DNA of 64,000 bases from Chitinophagaceae bacterium (lineage in GTDB: Bacteria > Bacteroidota > Bacteroidia > Chitinophagales > Chitinophagaceae). The notes under the pieces were generated by a model. The model ran no database searches, was not told the DNA's origin, and saw only the letters and a list, made by a program, of their open reading frames with translations. Made by a program: the position numbers and the translations under genes. Below are positions 7,109 to 15,578 of the stretch, in pieces (positions within the stretch are counted from its first letter, which is position 1; every line of letters begins with the position of its first letter). The DNA is taken from the NCBI GenBank assembly GCA_016720585.1, contig JADKKH010000008.1, positions 208,089-272,088 of the forward strand, in the 5' to 3' direction.

Positions 7109-8545
7109 ATGAAAGTTTGTGTACTTCAGCCAGATTATTCCACTACAGGCGTTGATTATAAAAACTATGACCCCCCCCGGGACTTATCTGTATTGATACC
7201 TGAAGCAGAAGTACATAATGTCTTTCTTAATAAGCTTACTACTTACAGACAACTGAAAGATCTCAGCAAACAGGGGTATGATATTTTTGTAAACCTGTGT
7301 GAAGGTTACCTGGAATGGGAAATTCCGAGTATTGATGTTATTTATACATTGGAGATCCTGAACCTTCCTTTTACGGGGCCCACCACAAAATTGTACGACC
7401 CGCCCAAAGAACTGATGAAATACCTGGCCTATTGTGAAGGAGTAAAGACGCCCGGGTATAGTATTATTAACGAGCTAAATGATGTTAATGATGCGGTGGA
7501 GCATTTATCGTTTCCCTTATTTGTAAAACCGGCCAAAGCCGGCGATAGCCTGGGTGTTGATGAACACTCCCTGGTGCATAATAAAATTGAACTACAGCAA
7601 AAATGTATCAGCATACTGGATGAATACGGCCCACTGCTGGTAGAAGAATATGTTGCCGGCAGAGAATTTACCGTGCTGGTTGCTGCAAATGCGGAAGGGC
7701 ACAACTGTACAGTCTTTCGCCCGGTAGAATATTTATTTCCTGAAGGAAGAGAATTTAAAACATATGCATTAAAAACCTCTGAACTGCATCCCGATTGTAA
7801 TGTTCCCTGTAAAGACGATGTTTTGGACAAACAACTCCGCGCTGCAACTGAAAAAATATTCAAAGGGTTTAATGGTGTTGGCTATGCAAGATTAGATTTC
7901 CGGGTCAATGAAAAGCAGGAGGTCTTTTTTCTTGAAATCAATTTTACCTGCTCTGTCTTTTATAAGGATGGTTACGAGGGTTCGGCCGATTTTATTTTGA
8001 AATATGATGGTATCGGTCAGGCCGGTTTCTTACGACATATGATAGCAGAAGGAATAGCCCGTCATGAACGGGGGAAGAAACCTTATAGAATGAAAGGCAA
8101 CGCTATTGCAGGCTATGGCATTTATGCGAACCGGGGTATAAAAAAGGGGGAAATAATTTTTAAAGGAGAAGGCCGGGCACAACGAATCATCACCAAGCGG
8201 TTTGTAGAAAAAAACTGGAACGAAGAAGAAAAAATGCATTTCCGCCGCTATGCTTACCCTGTCAGTGAAGAACTTTTTATTCTTTGGGACGATGACCCAT
8301 CTGAATGGGCTCCCCAGAACCACAGCTGCGACCCTAACACTGTTTTTGACGGTTTAGATGTATTAGTAATAAAGAACATATCTAAGGGTCAGGAAATCAC
8401 TCTTGATTACGCTAATTTCCTGGATGAGAATATGGAACCATTTTATTGTCAGTGTGGTTCTCCTAAATGCAGGGGAAAAATTACTGGCGCTCCATCTAAT
8501 TCGTTAACCTTGCGGGAACAAAAATTACTCCGGTTAAACTCCTGA
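7109..8545 (+). CDS. ATP-grasp ligase fused to a C-terminal SET domain
   Basis: The 478-residue protein has two catalytic modules. Residues about 1-315 form an ATP-grasp ligase: FVNLCEGYLEWE, PLFVKPAKAGDSLGVDEH, LLVEEYVAGREFTVL and FFLEINFTCSVF are the lid, lysine and metal-binding strands. Residues about 325-465 form a SET domain: AGYGIYANRGIKKGE at its start, QNHSCDPNTVF, then CQCGSPKCRG as post-SET zinc ligands. The fusion unites in one chain the two activities encoded separately by the two genes upstream, which strongly suggests a shared substrate. A methylated peptide or amide product is one possibility, methylation of the ligated protein another. It starts 66 bp after the preceding ligase gene. 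Confidence 0.87.
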   Translation: MKVCVLQPDYSTTGVDYKNYDPPRDLSVLIPEAEVHNVFLNKLTTYRQLKDLSKQGYDIFVNLCEGYLEWEIPSIDVIYTLEILNLPFTGPTTKLYDPPKELMKYLAYCEGVKTPGYSIINELNDVNDAVEHLSFPLFVKPAKAGDSLGVDEHSLVHNKIELQQKCISILDEYGPLLVEEYVAGREFTVLVAANAEGHNCTVFRPVEYLFPEGREFKTYALKTSELHPDCNVPCKDDVLDKQLRAATEKIFKGFNGVGYARLDFRVNEKQEVFFLEINFTCSVFYKDGYEGSADFILKYDGIGQAGFLRHMIAEGIARHERGKKPYRMKGNAIAGYGIYANRGIKKGEIIFKGEGRAQRIITKRFVEKNWNEEEKMHFRRYAYPVSEELFILWDDDPSEWAPQNHSCDPNTVFDGLDVLVIKNISKGQEITLDYANFLDENMEPFYCQCGSPKCRGKITGAPSNSLTLREQKLLRLNS

Positions 8546-8641
8546 GATCCGTTCAGGTCTTATATAGCAATCCATTATTTTTTACAGATAGCATTGGTTT
8601 GTTAGCCATGCAAAATGATGATTTATCATAAAAGGTGAACT

Positions 8642-9532
8642 ATGTCCCGATTTGCCATACTCAGACAAATAATGCTGCAACACCGATACCGGTTGGCAAT
8701 TACATATTCCCTTTTTTCCCTGGAAATGTTAGGTAGTTTACTACGTCCCTTTTTCCTGGGAATGGCTCTGAATGATCTGATAAAAGGAAGCTACCAGGGT
8801 CTTATTATTTTAACTGCTGTACATTTCAGCTGGCTGATAATTGGTACAATAAGGCATCGTCTTGATACCAGGACCTATTCCGCTATTTATACTTCTTTGG
8901 TTACAAAATTTCTTGCCCGCAGGTATAATAAAACAGATGTATCAAAGCTCAGTGCTCACTCTACCCTGGCCCGCGAGTTTGTTGATTTCCTTGAATTTGA
9001 CCTGGCTTATGTAGTAGAAGCCATTTACAGTATTGTTGGTTCTTTGTTGCTTTTGTTTTTCTATGATACTTCAGTTGTTCTTGTTTGCCTGGGTATACTG
9101 TTTCCGGTCATTGGTTTCAGTTATTTGTATGGTAAAAAGATGAAGAACCTCAACAGGCAAAAAAATGATGAATTAGAAAAGCAGGTGGATATTATTGCTA
9201 CCGGTAATAATCATAGTATCCGTCAGCACTATGATAATTTAAGAAAATGGCAGATCCGTATCAGTGACCAGGAAGCCTGGAATTTTGGTATAATGGAGGT
9301 TTTGGTAATGGTAGTGATCGGCGTTTCCTTATTAATTACGAATAAAGCTGCCGGAGTGGGTATAGAGGCCGGAAGCCTGATTGGTATCTACAGCTATATC
9401 CAGCGGTTTGTTTCCGGACTGGATACGATACCGTATACGGTACAGCGTATTTCATCGCTACATGATATTACCCGGAGAATAGAATTACAACAGTCAGATT
9501 TAGCAGAGCCGGTGTTAAAAGAAGTGGCTTAA
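8642..9532 (+). CDS. ABC transporter six-transmembrane domain protein without ATPase domain
   Basis: The 296-residue protein is predicted from its hydrophobic pattern to have about six membrane helices (for example LAITYSLFSLEMLGSLL, IYSIVGSLLLLFFY, VLVCLGILFPVIGFSYL and VLVMVVIGVSLLI) and resembles the membrane half of type I ABC exporters. It ends at KEVA with no Walker A, signature or Walker B, so it cannot hydrolyse ATP alone. Stand-alone proteins of this kind exist as a recognised family of ABC membrane regions. It follows the ATP-grasp/SET fusion by 96 bp on the same strand and may export or sense the product, or scaffold the enzymes. An ATPase partner would have to come from elsewhere. 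Confidence 0.75.
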   Translation: MSRFAILRQIMLQHRYRLAITYSLFSLEMLGSLLRPFFLGMALNDLIKGSYQGLIILTAVHFSWLIIGTIRHRLDTRTYSAIYTSLVTKFLARRYNKTDVSKLSAHSTLAREFVDFLEFDLAYVVEAIYSIVGSLLLLFFYDTSVVLVCLGILFPVIGFSYLYGKKMKNLNRQKNDELEKQVDIIATGNNHSIRQHYDNLRKWQIRISDQEAWNFGIMEVLVMVVIGVSLLITNKAAGVGIEAGSLIGIYSYIQRFVSGLDTIPYTVQRISSLHDITRRIELQQSDLAEPVLKEVA

Positions 9533-9534
9533 GG

Positions 9535-11397
9535 CTATCGTCCCATAAAGACCATCAATATCTGCACATCGCTGGGGTTAATACCGGATATACGGCTGGC
9601 CTGCCCAAGGGTTCTGGGTTTTATTTTACCGAGTTTTTCCCGGGCTTCATTTCCAAGGGAAGTGATCTTTTTATAATCAAATGAATCCGGGATTTCTAAC
9701 TCTTCAAGGAGGGACATTTTTTTAACCAGCTCTTTTTCTTTTTCTATATACACTTCATATTTCACCTGGATAGAAGCCTGCTCAATCGAATCTTTTGAAA
9801 AATCTTTTAATGCTGCCTGTAATCCCGGCAATACATTTGCCATATCCTCCAGTTCCACATCGGGGCGGAGTAATATTTTTTGAGCCTTTTGTTTTTCTGT
9901 AATCGGTGAAGAATTAATAGAAACGAAATAAGCATTGATTTCTTCTGGTTCAACAGCGAACTCCTTTAGAATGGATTTTATTTTTTCAACACTATTTTTT
10001 TTATCCAACACTTTATTCATTCGTTCCTGTGATGCCAGACCTAAGCGATAACTCAATTCTGTCAAGCGCAGATCGGCATTGTCTTGTCTTAACAAGGTTC
10101 TGAACTCTGCTCTTGATGTAAACATCCGGTAAGGCTCATCCGTTCCTTTGCTTATCAGATCATCAATGAGAACTCCAATGTATGCTTCACTTCTTTTCAA
10201 AATAACTGGTTCCAGGCTCTTGTTTTTTTGATGTGCATTGATACCAGCCATTAGTCCCTGGCAAGCGGCTTCTTCATAGCCTGTGGTACCATTTATCTGG
10301 CCTGCAAAAAACAAATGCTGGATCAACTTGGTTTCCAATGTATATTTTAACTGTGTCGGCGGAAAGAAATCATATTCGATAGCATAGCCGGGTCTGAACA
10401 TTTTCACTTTTTCAAAACCCACTATATTACGAAGAGCTTCGTATTGTACTTCTTCCGGCAGGGAAGTTGAGAATCCATTTACATATATTTCTACCGTATT
10501 CCATCCTTCAGGTTCAATAAAAAGCTGGTGTCTGTCTCTTTCAGCAAAGCGATTGATCTTGTCCTCGATGCTCGGGCAATACCTTGGTCCTGTTCCGTCG
10601 ATCCTACCGGCAAACATGGGACTTCTTGAGAATCCGGTTTTCAAAACATCATGTACTTTTTGACTGGTATAGGTTATCCAGCAACTTCTTTGGGTTGTTG
10701 GCTTTTCCGTTTCTAAAAAAGAAAAGCCCACAATCTCATCGTCCCCTTTCTGTTCTTCCATTTTACTATAATCCAGGCTACGACCATCAATCCGGGGAGG
10801 CGTCCCTGTTTTCAGGCGGTCACTTTCAAATCCAAGGGAAACTAATTGCTCAGTAATGCCCGTTGCCGCTTTCTCTGCCATCCTCCCACCCCCAAAATTT
10901 TTTTCTCCAATATGAACGATTCCATTCAGAAATGTTCCATTGGTAAGTACCACCGATTTAGATCTTATCTCATGTCCCAAACCCGTGACTACACCCTGGC
11001 ACACCCCGTCTTTTATCAGAAGTCCGGTTACCATATCCTGGTAAAAATCAAGATTTGGTGTTTTCTCCAGCATTTCCCGCCATTTTATAGAAAAAAGCAT
11101 CCGGTCGTTCTGTGCCCTTGGACTCCACATGGCTGGACCCTTACTCCGGTTCAACATTCTGAACTGGATGGTGGACTGGTCGGTCACAATTCCAGAATAT
11201 CCCCCCAAAGCATCTATTTCTCTCACAATCTGGCCTTTAGCAATACCTCCCATGGCAGGATTACAACTCATTTGGGCAATAGTCTGCATATTCATGGTCA
11301 CCAAAAGAGTTTTGGAACCAAGATTTGCCGCCGCCGCTGCCGCTTCACAACCAGCATGACCAGCACCAACTACTATTACATCGTATTCTGGAAACAT
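9535..11397 (-). CDS. mnmG: tRNA uridine-5-carboxymethylaminomethyl modification enzyme MnmG
   Basis: At 620 residues it has the usual MnmG length. The N-terminal FAD-binding loop VVGAGHAGCEAAAA and the following SCNPAMGGIAKGQ are diagnostic; TGTPPRIDG, the cysteine-containing TTGYEEAACQGL and the C-terminal helical domain (ASRISGINPSD) complete the family pattern. With MnmE it adds the carboxymethylaminomethyl group to wobble uridine 34 of certain tRNAs, using FAD and folate. It lies 115 bp downstream of ybeY on the same strand; that interval holds parS-like sites. Its stop is two bases from the convergent ABC membrane gene. selU, acting on the same nucleotide, is 14 kb away. Confidence 0.98.
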   Translation of the reverse strand: MFPEYDVIVVGAGHAGCEAAAAAANLGSKTLLVTMNMQTIAQMSCNPAMGGIAKGQIVREIDALGGYSGIVTDQSTIQFRMLNRSKGPAMWSPRAQNDRMLFSIKWREMLEKTPNLDFYQDMVTGLLIKDGVCQGVVTGLGHEIRSKSVVLTNGTFLNGIVHIGEKNFGGGRMAEKAATGITEQLVSLGFESDRLKTGTPPRIDGRSLDYSKMEEQKGDDEIVGFSFLETEKPTTQRSCWITYTSQKVHDVLKTGFSRSPMFAGRIDGTGPRYCPSIEDKINRFAERDRHQLFIEPEGWNTVEIYVNGFSTSLPEEVQYEALRNIVGFEKVKMFRPGYAIEYDFFPPTQLKYTLETKLIQHLFFAGQINGTTGYEEAACQGLMAGINAHQKNKSLEPVILKRSEAYIGVLIDDLISKGTDEPYRMFTSRAEFRTLLRQDNADLRLTELSYRLGLASQERMNKVLDKKNSVEKIKSILKEFAVEPEEINAYFVSINSSPITEKQKAQKILLRPDVELEDMANVLPGLQAALKDFSKDSIEQASIQVKYEVYIEKEKELVKKMSLLEELEIPDSFDYKKITSLGNEAREKLGKIKPRTLGQASRISGINPSDVQILMVFMGR

Positions 11398-11466
11398 AAG
11401 TCGGCAAAGGTACTATTAATCGCATAGTAGGAAAGTAGAAATGTGCTGCTTTAGAGTCAAAAACAT

Positions 11467-11482
11467 GGTTTCACGGGAAACA
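11467..11482. other. parS-like site 1 (ParB binding candidate)
   Basis: GGTTTCACGGGAAACA matches the bacterial parS consensus TGTTTCACGTGAAACA at 14 of 16 positions. It sits in the ybeY-mnmG interval, in a chromosome neighbourhood (mnmG/gidA) where parS sites often occur. The function is inferred only from the match. Confidence 0.5.
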
Positions 11483-11485
11483 GCG

Positions 11486-11508
11486 AAATGTTTCAGGATG
11501 AAACATTT
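11486..11508. terminator. Perfect 10-bp hairpin, possible terminator or protein site
   Basis: AAATGTTTCA (11486-11495), a three-base GGA loop and TGAAACATTT (11499-11508) form a perfect inverted repeat. A T-run follows on the plus strand and AAATG on the minus strand, so as a terminator it fits the plus strand better, although both flanking genes are read on the minus strand. Its TGTTTCA half also resembles a parS half site. Confidence 0.4.
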
Positions 11509-11523
11509 TTTTCACGTGGAACC
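11508..11523. other. parS-like site 2
   Basis: TTTTTCACGTGGAACC matches the parS consensus at 13 of 16 positions and contains the full central CACGTG. It overlaps the last codons and stop of ybeY. With the site at 11467 it makes two candidates within 57 bp. Confidence 0.45.
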
Positions 11524-12018
11524 ATACTTTTGATAAAAGGAAAGGTAAAACTCCTCTTTTTCCCTCATTTTATCTTTTTCAACCTTTCTTTTGTCCTTAT
11601 AACCACACAAATGCAGGGCTCCATGAAAAATTACCCGGTGAAGCTCGGATTTGAAAGAAGTACCAAGAGTTTTTGAGTTATCCTTAACCCGGTCAATACT
11701 AATATATATTTCTCCCTGGATTGAACTCGTCTCTGAAAGGTCGAATGTTATAATGTCCGTATAGAAATTATGATTCAGGAATTGACGATTAATTTTCAGA
11801 AGGGCCTTGTCGGTACAGAAAATGTAATTAATGGATATTAGCTTCTTGCCTTCTTTTTTGAAAATTGATTGGATGTAGCGCTTTAATTTCCCTCTATTTG
11901 CCAGTGAGAATTTGACATCCTGGTAAAAAAAACAAATATTTAGCCCGCCCCTGTTGCTATCAGGATTCGGGATTACAGAGGAATGGGGCATAATTTCAAA
12001 TTTCGTAAACAAAAGCAA
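11512..12018 (-). CDS. ybeY: Endoribonuclease YbeY (rRNA maturation factor)
   Basis: The frame gives up to 168 residues; a start at 11991 (MPHSSVIPN) would give 159, closer to the family length, so the exact start is uncertain. The metal-site region is VIFHGALHLCGYKDK: the first two histidines of the usual HGxLHLxGxDH pattern are present, while the following positions read Tyr-Lys-Asp, a variation I associate with Bacteroidota members. YbeY is a metallo-endoribonuclease for 16S rRNA maturation and ribosome quality control. It is upstream of mnmG on the same strand. Divergent feoA begins 35 bp beyond its 5' end. Confidence 0.92.
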   Translation of the reverse strand: MLLFTKFEIMPHSSVIPNPDSNRGGLNICFFYQDVKFSLANRGKLKRYIQSIFKKEGKKLISINYIFCTDKALLKINRQFLNHNFYTDIITFDLSETSSIQGEIYISIDRVKDNSKTLGTSFKSELHRVIFHGALHLCGYKDKRKVEKDKMREKEEFYLSFYQKYGST

Positions 12019-12053
12019 ACTAACAAGGGTAGTTTTGTAATATAAATTTGAAA

Positions 12054-12284
12054 ATGATTGTCAAGCTATCAGAAATGAAATCAGGACAGGAGGGTATAAT
12101 TAAGGAATTCAACAATAATGAAATTTTCCTGAAATTGATGGAAATGGGCTGTGTACCAGGGGAAAGGATTCTGCTGGAGCAGATAGCTCCTCTTGGCGAT
12201 CCCATTTCAGTAAGCGTGTCTGGTTATCATCTTAGCCTGAGATTAAATGAAGCAGAGCACATATTAGTAGAATTAAAACATTGA
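12054..12284 (+). CDS. feoA: Ferrous iron transport protein A
   Basis: The protein of 76 residues has the small SH3-like FeoA fold: MIVKLSEMKSGQEG at the start, FLKLMEMGCVPGER in the middle with the usual Met-Gly turn, and GYHLSLRLNEAEHI at the end. FeoA is a cytoplasmic accessory of the FeoB iron transporter. In most bacteria feoA directly precedes feoB; here feoB lies 4 kb away on the opposite strand. I prefer the ATG at 12054 over a TTG two codons upstream. nadD follows 56 bp downstream and could be co-transcribed. Confidence 0.93.
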   Translation: MIVKLSEMKSGQEGIIKEFNNNEIFLKLMEMGCVPGERILLEQIAPLGDPISVSVSGYHLSLRLNEAEHILVELKH

Positions 12285-12340
12285 ATATCAAATATATACA
12301 TATATATTATTATAGGGTATCATAACGCAATCAGGTTTTA

Positions 12341-12913
12341 ATGAAAATTGGTTTATACTTTGGCTCTTTCAACCCGGTTCATGTTGCCCACCTTATAATT
12401 GCGAACCAGGTTCTGAATGACACAGACATTGAAAAGATCTGGTTTGTTGTATCTCCGCAAAACCCATTTAAAACCGGTTCCAATTTATTAAACGAATATC
12501 ACCGGCTGCATTTGATACGCCTGGCAACGGATGATGATGTGCGCATTAAAGCTTCTGATATTGAATTTACTTTACCTAAACCATCCTATACAACAAATAC
12601 GTTGGTCTATCTCGCTGAAAAATACCCGGAGCATGAGTTTTGTATTATTATGGGTAGTGATAGTTTTCAAAATCTTCACAAGTGGAAAAACTATGAAGTT
12701 ATAATAAAAAATTACCCGGTATATGTTTATCCCCGGCCGGGTTTTGAAATAGAAAATCATATCGGCGCCACCCTGCATATACTGGAGGTGCCGCTTCTTC
12801 AATTATCGGCTACGCTTATCCGTAAGTATATCCGGGAAGGAAAATCAGTGCGGTATATGGTCCCTGATAAAGTACTGGAAGAAATAGAAAAAGGGGGATA
12901 TTATAAGAAGTAG
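12341..12913 (+). CDS. nadD: Nicotinate-nucleotide adenylyltransferase
   Basis: A 190-residue nucleotidyltransferase of the HxGH superfamily. The N-terminal GLYFGSFNPVHVAHL holds the two histidines of the ATP-binding motif, FCIIMGSDSFQNLHKW is the typical NadD middle motif, and LSATLIRKYIREGKSVRYMV contains the C-terminal S-x2-x-IR signature. It adenylates nicotinate mononucleotide in NAD synthesis. Its stop is two bases from the convergent chromate transporter gene. Confidence 0.96.
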   Translation: MKIGLYFGSFNPVHVAHLIIANQVLNDTDIEKIWFVVSPQNPFKTGSNLLNEYHRLHLIRLATDDDVRIKASDIEFTLPKPSYTTNTLVYLAEKYPEHEFCIIMGSDSFQNLHKWKNYEVIIKNYPVYVYPRPGFEIENHIGATLHILEVPLLQLSATLIRKYIREGKSVRYMVPDKVLEEIEKGGYYKK

Positions 12914-12915
12914 TT

Positions 12916-14157
12916 TCAGAAAAAATAACCCAGGGCCAGACAGCCCAATACAATAATGGGCGCAGCGATCCGGGTGAAATTCAGTAATAAAAATGTGCCA
13001 AACATCGCAAGTACACTGATGGAACTACTTAACGGCTTGAATTCAGAAAAAGAAATATCCTTCATGATATAAAAAGTAGAGGCGATCATTATCCCCACAA
13101 CAACAGCATTAATTCCCTCCAGTGAACGATATACAGCTGCATACTTTTTCAAATTATTCCAGATAGGAAAAAAGAATAATACTAATAAGGCACTGGGAAG
13201 AAAAATAGCAATCATACCAATAAGGCAGCCGATGATCTGCATCTCTGTGCCCATATCTTTCAGGGCCATACCTCCGGCAAAGGAGGCAATAGAAAAAACA
13301 GGTCCCGGAACTGCTCTAACTATACCCATGGCCGTGTAAATATCTTTTTCGTCGATCTGTACAGCATCGGGGTTTCTTTCTTTAATGGCTTCTGGTCTTA
13401 CACTCCATTGTTCATACATCATGGGCATTAAAACCTGGCCGCCTCCAAAAACAAGACTTCCCATGCGATAAGTGTTTTCAAAAAGATTTATGGGTTTTCG
13501 ATTTGGCCATCCATCTTTTCGGGCCATTTCACTCACGATCCCTGCTGCAATAAAGATGATTCCAAAGAGCCAGAAATTCCACCAGCGGATCTTTCTGGGT
13601 TTTTGTTCCAGCTGGGGAATACGTTTTCGGCTTACATTGGTGATTACCCCCCCGGCAATGATCAAAGTTGGAATGACCCAGGGTTGGCCAAACAGAAAAT
13701 AAGTTGTCCCAACACTGATGAACATAATGATCCAGGTGATAGGATTTTTTATGGCCAGCGGGAATGTAGAAAATGCAGCAAAAGCTAAAAAACCTGCCGC
13801 CATGGAAGGGATAAATTTGAAAATATCGGTCCCCATCTGGCGCTGATCAATATAGTGTAACAAAAAAGACAGGGCGCCCATCAATATTGAAGCAGGAAAA
13901 ATCCAGATTAATAAAGTAAGAACGGCCAATGGCACGCCCCCTCTTTTATATCCGATCAAGGTTAATGTTTGGGTTGAGGAGGCCCCGGGAAGGAGTTGAC
14001 AAAAAGCATTGTATTCCATCAATTCCTCTTCGGTAACATAAGGTCTTTTGTACACAAAAGTTTTCATCATCATGCCTATATGTGCCTGGGGTCCGCCAAA
14101 AGCGGTAATACTGTGTAAAAAAACAGCCTTTAGAAAAGGAATATGACGCAGCAGCAT
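12916..14157 (-). CDS. chrA: Chromate efflux transporter
   Basis: The 413-residue membrane protein belongs to the CHR family. Near the N-terminus FLHSITAFGGPQAHIGMM and FCQLLPGASSTQTLTLIGY are the hallmark motifs of the first CHR domain, and FGGGQVLMPMMYEQW with VRAVPGPVFSIASFAGG are the corresponding motifs of the second, so both halves are present. Long hydrophobic segments support 10 or more membrane helices. Members export chromate, probably driven by the proton gradient; in non-contaminated settings their physiological substrate is unclear. The gene stands alone, with no chrB regulator nearby. Confidence 0.92.
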   Translation of the reverse strand: MLLRHIPFLKAVFLHSITAFGGPQAHIGMMMKTFVYKRPYVTEEELMEYNAFCQLLPGASSTQTLTLIGYKRGGVPLAVLTLLIWIFPASILMGALSFLLHYIDQRQMGTDIFKFIPSMAAGFLAFAAFSTFPLAIKNPITWIIMFISVGTTYFLFGQPWVIPTLIIAGGVITNVSRKRIPQLEQKPRKIRWWNFWLFGIIFIAAGIVSEMARKDGWPNRKPINLFENTYRMGSLVFGGGQVLMPMMYEQWSVRPEAIKERNPDAVQIDEKDIYTAMGIVRAVPGPVFSIASFAGGMALKDMGTEMQIIGCLIGMIAIFLPSALLVLFFFPIWNNLKKYAAVYRSLEGINAVVVGIMIASTFYIMKDISFSEFKPLSSSISVLAMFGTFLLLNFTRIAAPIIVLGCLALGYFF

Positions 14158-14243
14158 GGAGGATTAAATATAAATAAAATCAGCTTATTTAAGAATGATA
14201 GAGAATAAAAGAGTAATTACAGTAAATTCATAAAAAATAGTCT

Positions 14244-15548
14244 ATGCATAGAAAATTCCTGTTTGTAATACTTTTCGCAGTATCAAAACAACTTTTTGCT
14301 CAAAGCGATGTGGAAAAACTGAAATCATCCGCATCCGCAGCTGCAGATAAAATTGAATCAAAATGTATTGCCTGGCGCAGGGACTTTCACCAAAATCCTG
14401 AACTGGGCAACCAGGAAACAAGAACGGCAAAGATCATTGCGGCACATTTACTAAAACTGGGAATTGAAGTAAAGGAAGGGGTTGCTAAAACAGGGGTCGT
14501 TGGAATATTAAAGGGCGGAAAACCCGGACCCTGTATAGCCTTGCGGGCAGATATTGACGCACTGCCTGTAGTTGAAAGAGTGAATATTCCATTTGCATCA
14601 AAACAAAAAACCACCTATAATGGACAGGAAGTGGGGGTGATGCACGCCTGCGGACACGACAGTCATACCGCCATGCTGATGAGCGTGGCAGAGGTTCTTT
14701 CAGGAATGAAAAGCGAATTAAAGGGCACGATAAAATTCATTTTTCAACCAGCGGAGGAGGGGCCACCGGAAGGAGAGGAAGGCGGAGCCCCCTTAATGAT
14801 AAAAGAAGGCGTGATGGAGAATCCGAAAGTAGATGTAATATTCGGACTGCATATAGAGTCCAACATTGAAGCAGGTACAATCAGGTACAAATCCGGTTCG
14901 TTTATGGCATCATCAGACTGGTTTCATATTGTAGTAAAAGGAAAAGGAAGTCATGGTTCGCAACCCTGGAAAGGAATTGACCCGATCCAGGTGTCGGCAC
15001 AAATTATTGAAGGTCTTCAAACAATAGTAAGCCGCCAGATGGAATTGACAAAAGCCCCGGTAGTAATTACGGTTGGAAAAATTAACGGGGGAGTAAGAAG
15101 CAATATTATTCCGGAAGAATGCAGCATGGATGGAACCATAAGGACATTAGATAGGGATATGCAAAAAGAAGTGCATGAAAGAATAAGAACAACGGCTACA
15201 AAAATTGCAGAGGCCTCCGGGGCTACAGCTATTGTTTCGATTGACACAAAAACATTAGTAACCTATAACACACCGGAATTGGTAAAGAAAATGATCCCTT
15301 CTTTGCAATCTGCTGCCGGTGCCGATAAAGTAGCCGAAATAGAGTGGCAGACAGGCGCCGAAGATTTTTCCTATTACGGAACAAAAGCCCCGGCCTTCTT
15401 TTTTTACCTGGGGGGAATGCCAAAGGGAATCGATCCGAAGAAAGCGCCACCGCATCACACAGCTGATTTTTTTATTGACGAAAGCGGAATGAAAACAGGT
15501 GTCAAAGCTTTTTGTGATCTGGTGATTGATTATATGAATATGAAATGA
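14244..15548 (+). CDS. Exported M20D amidohydrolase
   Basis: The 434-residue protein starts with a signal peptide (FLFVILFAVSKQLFAQ) and carries the M20D metallo-amidohydrolase motifs: RRDFHQNPELG, ALRADIDALPV, GVMHACGHDSHTAMLM (metal ligands), FIFQPAEEG, and QTGAEDFSYY with the late glutamate/aspartate pair. Relatives cleave N-acyl or N-carbamoyl amino acids, such as hippurate, in amino acid scavenging. The insertion between PAEEGPPEGEEGG and the next helix is seen in Bacteroidota homologs. Its exported location suggests action in the periplasm. The beta-lactamase-like gene follows 30 bp downstream, so they may be one transcript. Confidence 0.93.
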   Translation: MHRKFLFVILFAVSKQLFAQSDVEKLKSSASAAADKIESKCIAWRRDFHQNPELGNQETRTAKIIAAHLLKLGIEVKEGVAKTGVVGILKGGKPGPCIALRADIDALPVVERVNIPFASKQKTTYNGQEVGVMHACGHDSHTAMLMSVAEVLSGMKSELKGTIKFIFQPAEEGPPEGEEGGAPLMIKEGVMENPKVDVIFGLHIESNIEAGTIRYKSGSFMASSDWFHIVVKGKGSHGSQPWKGIDPIQVSAQIIEGLQTIVSRQMELTKAPVVITVGKINGGVRSNIIPEECSMDGTIRTLDRDMQKEVHERIRTTATKIAEASGATAIVSIDTKTLVTYNTPELVKKMIPSLQSAAGADKVAEIEWQTGAEDFSYYGTKAPAFFFYLGGMPKGIDPKKAPPHHTADFFIDESGMKTGVKAFCDLVIDYMNMK

Positions 15549-15578
15549 GGGTTAGCCGCCGCATAATAATTACTCAAT

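Noticed and set aside
10584..11427. Plus-strand open frames opposite mnmG
   Set aside because: They are antisense shadows of a highly conserved coding gene and show no protein family features.
12043..12050. TAAATTTG as a feoA promoter element
   Set aside because: It ends only 3 bp before the start codon at 12054, which would leave no leader; probably chance in an AT-rich stretch.
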